Origin: Macrosoma leucophasiata
Taxonomy: Eukaryota; Arthropoda; Insecta; Lepidoptera; Hedylidae
Length of the DNA: 64,000 nt
NCBI GenBank assembly: GCA_036365455.1
Contig: JAWQUS010000032.1
Coordinates: 19,104,001 to 19,168,000 of the forward strand
Reading direction: 5' to 3'
Positions 23,219 through 35,177 of this stretch are shown here, one piece after another. The position numbers were made by a program, and so were the translations under genes. The notes beneath the pieces were generated by a model. The model worked only from the letters and a program-made list of their open reading frames with translations, did no database searches and was not told the origin of the DNA. Within the stretch, counting starts at the first letter, position 1, and every line of letters begins with the position of its first letter.

Positions 23219-24420
23219 CTGATAGCTTTTTCTAATTATTTTCAATGTACAAACACGCTTCCGTTACAGTTTTATAATGGTATAGATTGTAATTTTAATT
23301 AAATTATATTAAAAATATACAACATTAATGACACCAAAGCAATTAAATACATTTATTCATTAATTTATTTTGGGGAAATTATCTCACCACTGGCAACTCT
23401 GACCGACTCAGTCCGTTTCCATGACAACCATATTGCTGTCTCACTTTAACGGTAATTTGTTAACCAGTGGAAGAAACGAGACAAATGTAGTTTACTTTGT
23501 ACATAAGTATCGGTTTCAAAGCTACGTTTTTTGAACTATTAAGTGGCTACGCATTTGTGAAAATCGTTTGTATGACATTGCTTCTCTAGTATTTATAAGC
23601 TCATTGCTAAAAAGTAACTAAAATGCTATCAGTATTTACGGAGCACAAGTGCAGAAACGAATAACAAAAACAAAAATCATAGCTGTCAAAAACTAGGGAT
23701 ACCAATTTCGAATCAATTTAATCGAATAAGTGTTTATGGTTTACAGGTAAAGTTCGATTTTTATCGATTCTTGTAAAACTTATTACTTTGAAAAATGGAC
23801 GTGAAGTTACTAAAATGAATTTAAACTAAACTATTTAACGTCATTACTATGATATGTGTATTTACGATTAAAGGTCCAACAGGCAGGATTTTTAAAGATT
23901 TCAAGTATTGCTCTGAATCGATTCCAGAGTATTTACGATTCAAATCGATTTATAAGTTTTTTTTTGTCAATAACTGGCATCCCTTTTAAATATGACGGTA
24001 GGACATTTTTTATCGTTGAACTTCTTTTTTTTGATATATTTCATATCCCATCGGTTTCGGATCTTCCGCAATCATATGTGTAATGAAAAAAAAAGATGTT
24101 TATTTTAATATAGCTTTCATTCCTGCCCGCGGTATGTTCGTGGGCCGAATTTCGCCAATCTCCTTTAAATTAAAAGTTTAATACAGATGACTAGATAACT
24201 ATGGAGTATTGATAATTTTATTGCGGCTGTGTTCAACAGGCTCTTAAAATATTTCACCACAAACCTTTTTCCATTATTTTTGTACAAATAAATGTATGGC
24301 ACATGCTACGATTCCGTATTATTTATTAACTTATTTTAAAATTGCTATATTTAGGTCAATGATATTTCTGTCTGCGTTTAGTTTATCGTGAGAATTGACC
24401 TCAGGTCATTTCGAAGTGTT
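23219..24420. other. AT-rich spacer
   Basis: No gene supported. The frame at 23856-24083 is AT-rich and Phe-heavy, typical of non-coding DNA. Confidence 0.35.
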
Positions 24421-24436
24421 CAATATGAAGACATAT

Positions 24437-24760
<324 letters not shown>

Positions 24761-25045
24761 AACTTAAGCTTACATTATTCTCTCTATTTATATTTATAAG
24801 TCTCTCTTTATATCTCACACATCGCATTACAAACCAACTAGTAGTTACACTTACTTGAGCTCCTGCTTATCTAGAGTTAAGAGAGGCTGGTAATCTGTCA
24901 TACAGGTACCCCTAGTGCAGATACCAGTCTCTCACACAGATACACCTACCCATGCTTGTAATACCTAGTTTAAGATCTGATTATGTATTTTTCTGTGTGA
25001 GAGAGAAATCAATAAACGATTTTATTTATTTATTTATATATATTT
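24761..25045 (+). mobile_element. LINE 3' end downstream of CA repeat
   Basis: AGAGGCTGGTAATCTGTC, CAGATACCAGTCTCTC and GTGTGAGAGAGAAATCAATAA lead into a TTTATTTATTT tail. The 27.8-28.1-kb region has the same plan: CA repeat, trailer, AATAAA-like signal, short-period tail. Confidence 0.55.
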
Positions 25046-25145
25046 AATATACTGATATCTGTTGTGTCACATGCAATATAGATAAACATTTAATGAATTT
25101 GGATCGACAAGGTTTGCTTTTTTATTTGTAGGTCAAGGACAAGAC

Positions 25146-25440
25146 TTTTTAATGTAATTGAAGTGGTAAACAAGTATACAGTTCACATTGATGTTAAATG
25201 ATGACTGCAGCCTGTAGACTCCCACACAAAGATGGTCAAAATGCAGATGCGTTACCACCCCTTGATGTGTTATGCCTCTGTGCCGAAATTGTGTGAAATT
25301 ACAGGGCCGTACATTTATACACCTGATACACCTGACCGGAACACGATAGTGCTGGACACTACCATTTAGCGGCAAATATTTAGGGTAATGCGGTGGTGCC
25401 TTCGCCCGCGAGCTCCGTCACTGTAGCTCTACCACCAATA
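25146..25440 (-). mobile_element. R290 element, full length
   Basis: From AAGTGGTAAACAAGTATACAG to GTAGCTCTACCACCAAT, all family blocks are in order on the minus strand. Confidence 0.7.
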
Positions 25441-25599
25441 AAATAACTTTATTGTACTATTCCAACCATTGTGTTTTAGTTACCGTGTTATAGTATGACC
25501 CCTCAATTTCTGTTCAAAGCCAAAAACTTAGACTTTGAACTTTACCACTATGAGTTATCTTGATTCGACTTATAATGTAACGAAATGTTTGGTCGCACT

Positions 25600-25705
25600 T
25601 AATTTCTTATCCCACCCAAACAAAAGTTCATTTTCTTTCCATTTTTTAGCAATGGTTAAATTCTATCGCATGTGTTAAAGCGAAATAAAATTAATTTGAC
25701 GACCA
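25600..25705 (+). repeat. tail of tRNA-headed foldback family
   Basis: TTTCTTTCCATTTTTTAGC and CTATCGCATGTGTTAAAGCG match the tails at 19.42 and 52.18 kb. No tRNA-like head was found on the left. Confidence 0.45.
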
Positions 25706-25806
25706 GCCGGCCGCGCCGCGCCGCGCCCCGCCGCCTGGCCCGCCGCCTGCCCCGCCGCCTGCCCCGCCGCCTGCCCCGCCGCCTGGCCCGCCTGCCCTGC
25801 CTGCCG
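25706..25806. repeat. GC-rich 12-bp minisatellite
   Basis: About five direct copies of a 12-bp unit (CCCCGCCGCCTG with C/G variants) follow a CCGCGCCGCGCCGCGCC lead-in. The array is almost all G/C inside AT-rich DNA. Arg/Ala/Gly frames on both strands come from the repeat. Confidence 0.9.
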
Positions 25807-26189
25807 AGTGCCGACCACTCGTCTCGGAACGAGAGCGTTATCAAACACCACATTCACTGATAATGATAACATTGCTTTTACAAATTTTACGAGCTTATTG
25901 TCAATCCACAGTTATCACATGTTACGTCTTAACATAACCATGTCGTCTTTATTATAGGCTTCTATTGGTGTATCATTAATTTAATACTCAGTAATCGCGG
26001 ATAAGAACGCGAGTGCCGCTTATATTAGATTATTTTTATATTTTATGTTTTGTGATTTCAAAAGCTTTTATTTTCAAGAATTTATTTACTCAAGAACTAT
26101 ATCGATTTTGTTCCTAAATAAAGAAATATATTTAACTATCGTTTTCTTTACAGATGAAATAAACAAAGCTTTGAAATCTTAAATATATA

Positions 26190-26460
26190 ATAATAATAAT
26201 ATACTTTAAAAACTAACAATAGCTGCAATTATAATCTTTCCTATTAACAAAAGATTTACAACCACAAAATAACAATATTCTTTATTGTACACCAATATAA
26301 CAAATAAATTCAAAAACAAAAATATATTTAAGTATAATATAGGTGGTCTATCGCTGTGAGAGCGATCTCTTTCAGGCAACCAGCATTTTATCCTGTCAAG
26401 GAACGTAAGGCCACCGGCGCCCAGACACAATTGAATTTCAATTGTCATATTTTTTTCGTG
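26190..26460 (-). mobile_element. LINE 3' untranslated end
   Basis: The minus strand reads GGCGCCGGTGGCCTTACG, AGGATAAAATGCTGGTTGCC, GAAAGAGATCGCTCTCACAG, then GTGTACAATAAAGAATA and an ATT-repeat tail. This order is the trailer of a widespread lepidopteran LINE, by my recollection. The minus-strand open frame across it is not a gene. Confidence 0.6.
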
Positions 26461-26537
26461 TCTGGAGGGTTTACACAGAAGAAACTATACTAAACAAACG
26501 GGCAGTAGGGTTCACAAATTAATTAAAAATAAGATAA

Positions 26538-26905
26538 TGAAGCGCGCATGGCCCAGCGGCTGGTGTAGATAGTAAGCGATCTGCTCGGTTAAGCACTACG
26601 GGCGCGGTCGGGTAGTGTGATGGGTGACCGCTAGTGGCAAATTAATTGCGCGTTTCCGTGCTTCGGAGGGCACGTTAAGCCGTCGGTCCCGGTTGCTATC
26701 GATGGATAGCAGTCGTTAAACCTTGTCGGAGGCCTTACGGGCGGTTTGAAAACATCCGACAGTGGGTTGGCCACTAACCCACCCACCACCACCAATCCGC
26801 ATTGGAGCAGCGTGGTGGAGTAAGCTCCAGGCCTCCCACCAAAAAGGGGAGACACTCGTGCCCAGCAGTGGGACGTATAATGGGTTACCATTATTATAAT
26901 AAAAT
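26538..26905 (+). mobile_element. 5S-rRNA-derived SINE, best copy
   Basis: 26587-26632 reads GGTTAAGCACTACGGGCGCG ... GATGGGTGACCGC, matching the internal promoter region of insect 5S rRNA. The ~45 bases before it have 5S-like length. The body then passes GGCACGTTAAGCCGTCGGTC and ends CCAGCAGTGGGACGTATAAT with an ATT-rich tail, a LINE-type 3' end. This is the SINE3 plan. It is not a functional 5S gene. Confidence 0.8.
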
Positions 26906-27429
26906 AAGTTAGATTTTGAACACAAATTAAATATAAAGGATAATGAACAGAACTCTCACGACAGGACATTTTTACCTACTAATATTTCCTCATTATTTCC
27001 AACATGAATGCGATGAGAAATTAAACTCGCGTACACAGGTTTGCTCTACAGCTTATAGACAGGAAACTCATACAAATCATCTCATGTATAGCAATAAATC
27101 AGTCAAATATAGCATTTATTATGACCGAATAAGGTGCTCATGTGATTAAACGATTATTTGATAGTACACTGCATTAAAGACCAGTCAGATATTTTAATGC
27201 ACAACGTTATCTAATGCATGCGAGACATTACACAACTATGTATTTAACATATCCGTCTCGAGTTTACATAGCGCAAGATAAAGTCGCTGAATGTGCAAAA
27301 CATTCTCTCTCTGATCATGAGTAGGGTTGCCGACAATTTGTTCAAAAACAGCTTTGAACTTTTATCATTATCTACTTATAAAAATAAAGTATGCAAAATA
27401 CTGTGTCTTTCATCAACGTACAATAATGT

Positions 27430-27575
27430 TCTACAGCGTAACTTCCGGCACAGAGGCACAACAACAGAAATCTCAGTTGTGGCAATGCATCTATGTATAT
27501 TGAAATCTCTGGTTTTGATGTAGATGTAATAATAGGCAACTAACCTTCAGTAACAACTGTATACGTATTTGCCAC
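27430..27575 (+). repeat. R290 fragment, diverged
   Basis: Keeps GTAACTTCCGGCACAGAGGC and GTGGCAATGCATCTATG blocks of the 3' half. Confidence 0.55.
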
Positions 27576-27793
27576 TTCAAGATTAAAAAAAAACGTTTTA
27601 CAGACAATTTCGTGCTCGAAGGACCAGTAAGAAAAAAAATTAAAGGCTTTCTAGATAAAGCAATGCTGAAATCTTTAAAAATTACATAAAATTGTTGATT
27701 CATTCGAAAAGATGTGATACATTTATTTAGATTTTAGATCAAAAGACTGGCCCACAAAACAAGAGTATGATTTTACAGAAAATCTGTTATATT

Positions 27794-27794
<1 letters not shown>

Positions 27795-27846
<52 letters not shown>

Positions 27847-28130
27847 GCGCACAAATAGTTCGAATGTAAGTCACTTAACTTTAATAACTCCTTTGTACAT
27901 AAATGTATTAACTGGTACATAAAATCGGTACATTTAAATTAAAAATAATTATGTTCTTGTTCAGTGGGGTGAGGGCCTGGTGATCTGTAAACACAGGTTT
28001 ATCCAATTCGCAGACACCAGAGCTTTTCACATAGACATTGTTTTTTACTTTTTACTGAATAACATTGTACTGTTTAAGAAAACCTTGTTTTATGTGAGGA
28101 GAAAATAAAGATTTTTATTATTATTATTAT
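27795..28130 (+). mobile_element. CA repeat plus LINE 3' end
   Basis: A CA array (27796-27843) is followed by GAGGGCCTGGTGATCTGTAA, GCAGACACCAGAGCTTTTC and ATGTGAGGAGAAAATAAAG with an ATT-repeat tail. It shares its plan with 24.6-25.05 kb. Confidence 0.6.
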
Positions 28131-28542
28131 TTAAATTTCCAAACAACGAAGACTCCTCAACAAATAACTGAAACCTGTTCGAGATTTTCCAAAACTGTGC
28201 TTTGAATATCTCACACCTCTATATTTTTTGCTAAACCGTTAGTAGCCCTAGTTGTGAGATCTCAGCTTTGCGTTGTTTATAGCCATCACTAATTAACTCG
28301 TCCGGCGACCACACGCTTCCCTCGCTATACACACAAACATATTGTTTCACATTTATTTTAAACTTCAAGTCGATCGAGACAATCGATTTTAATTATTCTT
28401 ATCTCTTTTATGAAATTTGTAAACACTCTGTTTTAGTGATACTTAAACTTTCAGTTTATTCAGTTTATTTACAAGTGCTTTATATTTTCATTTACTTTTG
28501 TTTTTTAATTCTTCTATTATATTGACATATGTCTTGTGTATT

Positions 28543-28850
28543 TATTTTCACGTCAAGTCCCTTACGGGGAAGGCAGAGAGTGTGGAGCGCCAGATATCCC
28601 GGTCCGGACACATCTCCCGTGCTTCTACTACGTTCGCCATTCTCTTCATACATGCACGCCGATTTTTAAGACTTTTGACCCACCCACAGACAGCACTCGA
28701 CCTATTTGGTTTGGTCATGGTAGATTAGTCTTGGTCTTCCTGGGTCTCTGCAACTATACTTTTATCTATAAGTATGATATCATATGTCCTAATTTATCAA
28801 TATTTCGTTTTTGTATGTTACTTCACGTCAAGTCCCTTACGGGGTAGGTA
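28543..28850 (-). pseudogene. RTE-type LINE 3' fragments
   Basis: 28543-28755 is the reverse complement of the last ~200 bp of the RTE pol seen at 50.6-50.83 kb, with many changes. A second scrap, CACGTCAAGTCCCTTACGGG, lies at 28825-28848. The two plus-strand frames across it are antisense shadows. Confidence 0.65.
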
Positions 28851-30004
28851 TTTATTTTGTTTATCACCAGCTGTTCCTTCCAAATATGCAAAAAATATAA
28901 GTAATAATACATTTTAAAATTGGTTTGAACATGAGACCTTTTTATCACTTTCGCTTTTAACTGATAAATAATACACAATGGCAAATGGTACCAATTGGAC
29001 GTTTTAAAATTGCAAAGAGCTTGTAAACAATCGAGTACTAACAGTACAGTGAGGTGAATCACTTCACGATAATGTCTGTCCTTGGGTATTTTATCAAACA
29101 CTGCATTAGTACTGGTACTTCACCAATCTAATATCCAAAAGTGGGGATAGAGTCCGATAGAGTGTTTTATGGTTGCATAAGTAGTCGCAACATGTATGAT
29201 TACGTTAACTATAGTGGCAGAAATATGCATACAAACAACTTGTATGTAGCAGCCGTGTCGCTCATAACTGGATCACACTTAAATATAATACGCCTATGAC
29301 GTCAGTTTGCTGTTCAATAAAACACAAACAGAATAAGAAAATTTATGAATATATGTTTTAACGCAAAAAAAATGTTGAAAGCCAATAATTTTGATAAGAA
29401 TTTTGAAAAGATTTGTAATATATTTAAATATCTAATTTTGGGTCTAAGATTAAGCAAATCAAATACTGAACCTAAGAAAAAACTGTTATTATGACGATAA
29501 CATCAGTTACTGTTTATGATTGGAATATAACTGAAGATGTGGAGTTACACGAGGAAGACGTAGGGACCACAGCGTAAATGCATAATACAATTTATCCGAT
29601 TGACTTTATCCGGCATGAACTCATCTTGCCTAGGACGACGACGCAACACCCATTCAAATGCTATTTTAGGAATGCGCCTCTCGTGTATTTACATGTAGTG
29701 ACGTGCGTGACCTCCAATTTGAAACACTTTGATATTTATCTCTTGAAAGTCTGAGGATTGTCTGCAGATGTACTCTTGGACAACGGTAAATGCAAAACGT
29801 GTTAGAAGAGCGTACCGAAGTTTTTGTAACATGTTTTTTCAATATTGTCTTTTTGTAGCAAGTTTACATTTATTAGGTTTAATGTTTGAATTGTAATAAT
29901 GCTGTTGAATTTATCGAAAAATATGAGAGGTGTAGAAGTAGCGTGTTATAATATCAGTTATAACATCAGTAGTTAGACTATTAATGCTATAATTGACTTT
30001 GAGT
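28851..30004. other. AT-rich spacer
   Basis: No gene or recognised repeat family. Confidence 0.35.
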
Positions 30005-30130
30005 TACAAATGTGGCAAACAAGCATGAAGCTCACATGTATGTTAAGTGTTGACTGCAGCATATTGATATCTACAGGAAAACCAGAGGTCAAAATGCAGA
30101 CCCGTTGCTACCTCTTAGACCTAAGTTGCA
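30005..30130 (-). repeat. R290 3' fragment
   Basis: TGTGGCAAACAAGCATGAAGC, AAAATGCAGACCCGTTGC and GACCTAAGTTG are in family order. It lies 115 bp from a full copy in the same orientation. Confidence 0.6.
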
Positions 30131-30243
30131 TATTCCTGTGATAGTTAGCATTGATAACAAAGCCCATACTTGGTCGAAAACAGATACCTAGTTAAGTCTA
30201 AAAAGCACCTTAGTTGAATGTATTTATGTAGTGGAATGTACAA

Positions 30244-30534
30244 TTTTTTTTTTTTTATGTACTGGAAGTGGTAAACAAGCATGCAGTTCGCGTTGATGTT
30301 AAGTGATGACTGCAGCCTATAGACACCCACACAAAGACTAAGGTCAAAATGCTGATGCGTTACCACTCCTGAGGCCTAAGGTGTTACGCCTCTGTGCCGG
30401 AAATTACAGGGCCGTACATTACCACCTGCTCGGAACACGATAGTGCTGAACACTACCATTTAGCGGCAAGTATATTAGGTAATGCGGTGGTGCCTACGCC
30501 CGCGAGCTCCGTCACTGGAGCTCTACCACCAGTA
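30244..30534 (-). mobile_element. R290 element, full length
   Basis: Among the least diverged copies. It has a T-run at 30244-30256 (its A tail) and ends CTGGAGCTCTACCACCAGT. Good for building the family consensus. Confidence 0.75.
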
Positions 30535-30535
30535 A

Positions 30536-31264
30536 AAATTCTTCAACATCGGCGGTTGCTTTGGATGAATCTAATTCTAACAGCTTCCGTATTTCTAATC
30601 TAATTAACCTTCACTGCTTGACGATGAACAGATATTTATAATACCAGTTTATATTAATTACGACGGTTCAATTTCTTGGATTTACAGTATCTTCAGTATC
30701 TTCGGCATCAATAGAAAACATTTCAAGGCCGTTGTTTTGAACTTGGAATCATGATTACTAACAAAAAGCAGACCAGTGTGAGTAAGACACCCGCGTAGAG
30801 GGGTGGGACCCCCTCTCCCCCCCTCTCCCCGTCTCCCCCTCCGGTGACCAAACATAAATACATTTTAAAGACCAATATTTTCTTAATTTTGTTGTTGTTT
30901 TATAATTTCAAACACCCCAGTTCTGGAGACAATGGGAAGGAATGGTTGTGCCAATTCTATTAAATATTTTTTCTATTGAAACACGGTACAGAAGGACATA
31001 GGTAAAAAGTTTGAAGTCCAATTACGATACACTGTGTTGGCTAAGTTTCTGAAAATTACTAGTTACGAACAATCTAACCCGAAAACCGCGAAATAACTAA
31101 TCGAAGTGTAGTATAGATGTACAAGGTACCGGGCTAAATGAAAATGATGAAACCGATGTCTAGAGTATAAAAAGTTAATTGTAATCTGATAAGTGTGAAA
31201 AGTTTACGAACATTTATGGAAAAAATGGAACAAGTTAGCAATTCCTCAAAATTAAAAACTTTTT
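30536..31264. other. AT-rich spacer with a C-rich patch
   Basis: 30800-30842 has runs of CCCCTCTCCC. Nothing else is recognised. Confidence 0.35.
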
Positions 31265-31600
31265 AAGCATAAGCTCACGGGCACTCTGAGAGAAATGGAG
31301 AGAGCTGCAAAAATGACCCCGCATGAAAACCAAAGTTACATAGCTCACGGAATAGCGAGACTCAAGTGGGAGCAGTGGGCAGGGCACATAGCTCGAAGAA
31401 CTGACGGCCGTTGGGGCAGAGCAGTTCTGGAGTAGCGACCGCGTACCAGAAGACGAAGCGTAGGCAGGCCCCCCATGAGGTGGACTGACGACCTCGTGAA
31501 GGTCGCGGATGAGGACGGCCTAGGACCGTTCGTTGTGGCAATCTTTGGAAGAGGCCTTTGTTCAGCTGTGGACGTCTTTTGGCTGATATGATGAATATAA
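31265..31600 (+). pseudogene. LINE pol C-terminal fragment
   Basis: The plus strand encodes RLKWEQWAGHIARRTDGRWG, then after an in-frame TAG, RRRSVGRPPMRWTDDLVKVA and a decayed end (CSAVDVF). G-H-I-A-R-R...G-R-P...R-W-T-D-D is the C-terminal tail of a LINE pol; the reverse transcriptase core is missing. Confidence 0.7.
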
Positions 31601-31947
31601 AGCATAAACATCTATAAAATGATGCATTTTTACTCGTATAAATTTACATTTGTTTCATTTTCAAAGTGTATAAGTATATTATTACAACTTTAACATCTTC
31701 CGGCATTTTGTGAATGCTTATAGTCCCGTGGCCTGTTTAGATTTTTCCAGCAGGGAGGGCAATTATTTTGATTACATTAATTACTTTAATGTGCAGGGAA
31801 TGGCGTATAAAATATTTCTCGTGAATACTTCCACTCTGTTTACTGGTCCCGAGCTTAATTATAAAATTGCAAATGAGGTGGTCGTGTGTAAAATTATATT
31901 TACCGTAACAAATTCGCGCGTCGTTGAAAATAGTTCGGCTGTCGTGT

Positions 31948-31991
31948 GGCTGGCTAGACAAGCTAGCTGGCTAGACAAGCTAGCTGGCTAG
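31948..31991. repeat. short tandem repeat
   Basis: Two to three copies of a 17-bp unit, GGCTAGACAAGCTAGCT. Confidence 0.85.
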
Positions 31992-32044
31992 GGATGTGAA
32001 CGATTTTTATTTATCCTAGTATTAAAAACGCTAAGGACATTTTT

Positions 32045-32285
32045 GGTGGTTTTTGCGTAGTTCACGCAGATGGCAAGCAGAAATGAATAGAATAACAGAT
32101 ATAAAATCTACACCAAAACCAAAACCAAATGTCAAAATGCTGATGCATTTCCACCAGTCAGTACCAGTTGTTTTAACTCTGTGATAAAATAACGGAGTTT
32201 TATTACAATTTTACCGGAACGAGATTGAAGTGCTGGACATCACCATTTGGCAGCAAATATGAGTTAAGGGCCTACGCTGTCGGAA
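32045..32285 (-). repeat. R290 copy, strongly diverged
   Basis: GTTCACGCAGATGG, AAATGCTGATGCATTTCCACC, ACCGGAACGAGATTGAAGTG and CACCATTTGGCAGCAAATA are in family order. Confidence 0.5.
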
Positions 32286-32847
32286 TCCGATATTGAAACT
32301 TTATGTGTAAACGTTTTGAAAAATAAACGAACGGAAGTCTTCAAATCTTTAACGAAAATTAATTAACCATAGCTCTACCATATTGCACTTAGTGTAAAAT
32401 ATACATATTATTATAATATAATTATTCTTTAAATATTGGTTGTCATTATTAAAGTGGCGTAGAATCATACTGTTTATGTTGATTTTAAAGTAGATAGTAC
32501 CAATATAAATGTTACCTTATTACATTAAAGATTACTTTGCCAGTAATCTTTAATGAACTAACTCTCGATAGCAATAGATAAGTGTACAAAAAGTATATAT
32601 CGATATTATCAATCATCTGTGGTTGCTTGTGTGTGGTTATTTGGTTCTGAAAATTGTATCAAAATTTCGATGTTTTTATTCCATCCCCAATTGAAGCTGG
32701 ATGCACTAGATCTGTTGCAACCATACTAGGTACATTCTTCGCCACTTACTGTAACTACATCGTTTATTACGTTCAAGTGTGTGTTGTAATGTGTTTCATT
32801 CTTCGACAATTTTGATATTATTATGTTCTATTTTTAATTTCAACTAG

Positions 32848-32885
32848 CTGTTTCCCATGGAACTGCCCGCGTGCTGGTTTATTTG
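32848..32885 (-). mobile_element. Helitron 3' terminus
   Basis: On the minus strand CACGCGGGCAGTTCCATGGG leads to AAACAGCTAG, a typical end of lepidopteran Helitrons. The element would extend to higher coordinates, across the exon-like block at 32909-33096. A possible 5' end is the ATTATATAAATAG-like minus sequence near 33160. Confidence 0.55.
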
Positions 32886-32908
32886 TACAATTAAAGTAAA
32901 GGACTCAC

Positions 32909-33096
32909 GGACATGCTCAAATAGCTGAGCCTGCGCAGAGACATTGGGAGTCTTTATCGTCACTGTAACGGTTAGTACTCCGTTGTACTGTTTCATGTTG
33001 TGCCACTGCCCACATCGCACTACCTGCTGAAGAGAGTAGTTCCAACTGCCCTGATTGGACACGTTGGCGGTTGTAGCATTTGTTTCTGCCCCGAAC
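32909..33096 (-). CDS. exon-like frame with splice sites, beside Helitron end
   Basis: Minus strand: acceptor-like CCCCAATTTGCAG|G at 33097, then 188 bp open in one frame, then a strong donor-like GTCC|GTGAGT at 32908. The frame encodes about 62 residues containing NAT, NVS and NYS sequons and a block CGQWHNMKQYNGVLTVTVTI, which looks like a secreted or luminal beta-rich domain. The protein is not recognised. The block starts with the third base of a codon and ends with the first base of one. A Helitron 3' end lies 25-60 bp beyond the donor, so this is either a host exon next to a Helitron or an exon captured by one. Confidence 0.38.
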
Positions 33097-33205
33097 CTGC
33101 AAATTGGGGATCTTACTTCCCTCTGAAGTGTTCGCTCAGTAATGCATTATGGGGTTCTATTTATATAATAAAAAATCAATTCTCTTAACTTTAAAATTAG
33201 TTTCT

Positions 33206-33325
33206 CTAAGCCTGCTTTTCGCAAGTGGTTGAGTAGTGTGTTGTAGCAAGTTGCGAGGTTACTGCGGCCTGACGGATTCGCATCGCTTGTTCAGCGAGTT
33301 GTTTGTATCGAGATGCTTCTTCATA
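33206..33325 (-). CDS. short coding-like frame, minus strand
   Basis: Between a TAA and a TAG the minus strand is open for 39 codons. It includes YKQLAEQAMRIRQAA, a plausible helical segment. It lies just upstream (on this strand) of the exon candidate at 32909-33096. No convincing splice signals were found at its ends, so it may be a fragment of a broken gene, or chance. Confidence 0.2.
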   Translation of the reverse strand, partial: YEEASRYKQLAEQAMRIRQAAVTSQLATTHYSTTCEKQA

Positions 33326-34133
33326 TTAACACACTTTTATTAAGTTGACCTGTAAGAAATAAAGGCAGAAAGAAAATATTATTATCCAAATCTTTTACCT
33401 TTTTAAAGTTATGTTATCGGCAGTGAATAATATAATATTAAAATAATTTAACAGTAAATAATAGTGAGATTGCATATATGATCATCAAATTCTACAGTTT
33501 ATTCAAAAATTTTAAAAAAGGAAGTTTGTTCGACAAGATGAGAATCATAATATATATACATTGGTGGAGAAGGTATCTGAGATCGATTAATCGAAAAATC
33601 GATTTTTGGATCGAATATATTGACTATACTAATCGATATTGGTCCTGAGTGAAACCTGTGCCCCAGGTCACCACGCCCCTCCCGCATGGTGAAAATTATT
33701 TGGCTACAAGGAAGTAAAAAAGTATATACCTAATACTCGTATAAACCATTATTACCTCCTACTCAGTTGATAGACACGTTAAAATGAACAGCAGTAGCTA
33801 GAGTATATCTGTTTGACACAAATAAAGTAGAGCAGGAAGAAAGAGACGAGTTATCACATAATAAACATAATGTATGCGAAGTAGTCGATAGTTTCACAGT
33901 GGGGCAGCGGCGCGGCTCCACAGAGAAAACAACGTTTCACCTGCGCACGCGCACCGCGCCGCCCGCGCTACTCGACCACACTGAATTCTTCCGTGCGCCG
34001 AGGGAATTGCTTTGTGTAACAAAACGTTTCATTTACCACTTCAATTTTAAGTTCTTATTATTACAATCACATTCAGGGCAGGACTACCTCTGTGGTGGTT
34101 GCTATTTCTGATCTCTTTGATTTTTTTAAATAT
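33326..34133. other. spacer with GC-rich patch
   Basis: 33895-33995 is CpG-rich within AT-rich DNA. No start, splice or repeat assignment could be made. Confidence 0.3.
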
Positions 34134-34199
34134 TTGAAAGTGGCAAACAAGCATGCAGTTCAAATTGATGGTGATGACTGCAGCCTATAGACACTAACA

Positions 34200-34250
<51 letters not shown>

Positions 34251-34424
34251 CAAACTTCAGATGCGTTGCCTTCCCTGAGACCTTAGTTATTTGGTCTCTG
34301 TGATAGTTGTTACGGGACCATACATTACCGTCTAACCGGAACACTGCCATTTGGCGGCAGATAGATTATGTAATACGGCGGTGCCTATGCCCTCGAGCTC
34401 CTACACGGGAACTCTACCACCAGT
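34134..34424 (-). mobile_element. R290 element with AG microsatellite
   Basis: Full-length minus-strand copy from GAAAGTGGCAAACAAGCATGC to GAACTCTACCACCAGT. An AG array (34203-34248) has grown at the position where other copies read CAAAGACTAAGGTC. Confidence 0.75.
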
Positions 34425-34514
34425 ATGTAGTAGTAGGTAACATTGTCTCTGCTGCAGTTATTAAAATATTATCACGGGAACCAGAAGGGATCGGCAGGTA
34501 GGAAATCTATATAA

Positions 34515-34967
34515 TCTATCTTAATATATATAAATCTCGTGTCACAATGTTTGTCCTCAATGGACTCCTAAACCACTTAACCGATTATAATAAAATTCGC
34601 ACACCATGTGCAGTTCGATCCAACTTGAGAGATAGGATAGTTTAAATCTCAAATTATAGTCGCAATTTTATTTTATTGCTAATTATTTGTCTGTTATTAT
34701 TTGACAGTCACAATTATCTGTTAACTCCAAATGATTCTAACAGATGTCGATACTATTCGACTGGGTTGAGTAAGTAATCAATAGATGGTGCTGTTATGGT
34801 AAATCTACAAACGTGTCATATAAGCTACATTTTAACAGCATAATTACCACGTGTTGTTGACGCTATAAAATTAATTAAATTTATTTTGTAGTGAACGAAA
34901 TACCGTATAATTCAATTATTTCCACTTTTTAATTTTTTTGTGTTAGCATAGCCGGTCACGTCTACGT
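34515..34967 (+). mobile_element. Helitron-like 5' region
   Basis: Begins TTAATATATATAAATCTCGTG and contains CCACTTAACCGATTATAATA, the early part of a lepidopteran non-autonomous Helitron. No clear CTAG terminus is seen before the next element starts. Confidence 0.45.
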
Positions 34968-35177
34968 CTATATATATAAAAATGCAACCCGTTTTCCTTG
35001 GTCACGGCATCACGCGTGAATAGCTTCACCGATTTGACTAATTTTGAAAGTATGAAGAAATTGAAGGGAAACAGTAAAAACCCCAAATTTTATTTTTCCA
35101 TACAAATAGTCCGTATCTATCAAACCTTTGACACCTTATTTCATTCTGAGGCAATACGAAGTTTGCCGGGTCAGCTA
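34968..35177 (+). mobile_element. non-autonomous Helitron, tandem unit 1
   Basis: Begins CTATATATATAAAAATGC and ends ACGAAGTTTGCCGGGTCAGCTAG. The next unit follows directly. Confidence 0.65.

Noticed and set aside
25656..25872. Arg/Ala/Gly-rich frames on both strands
   Set aside because: They come from the GC-rich minisatellite.
26539..26640. 5S rRNA gene
   Set aside because: Only the internal promoter region resembles 5S; the sequence runs on into a LINE-like tail and recurs as dispersed copies.
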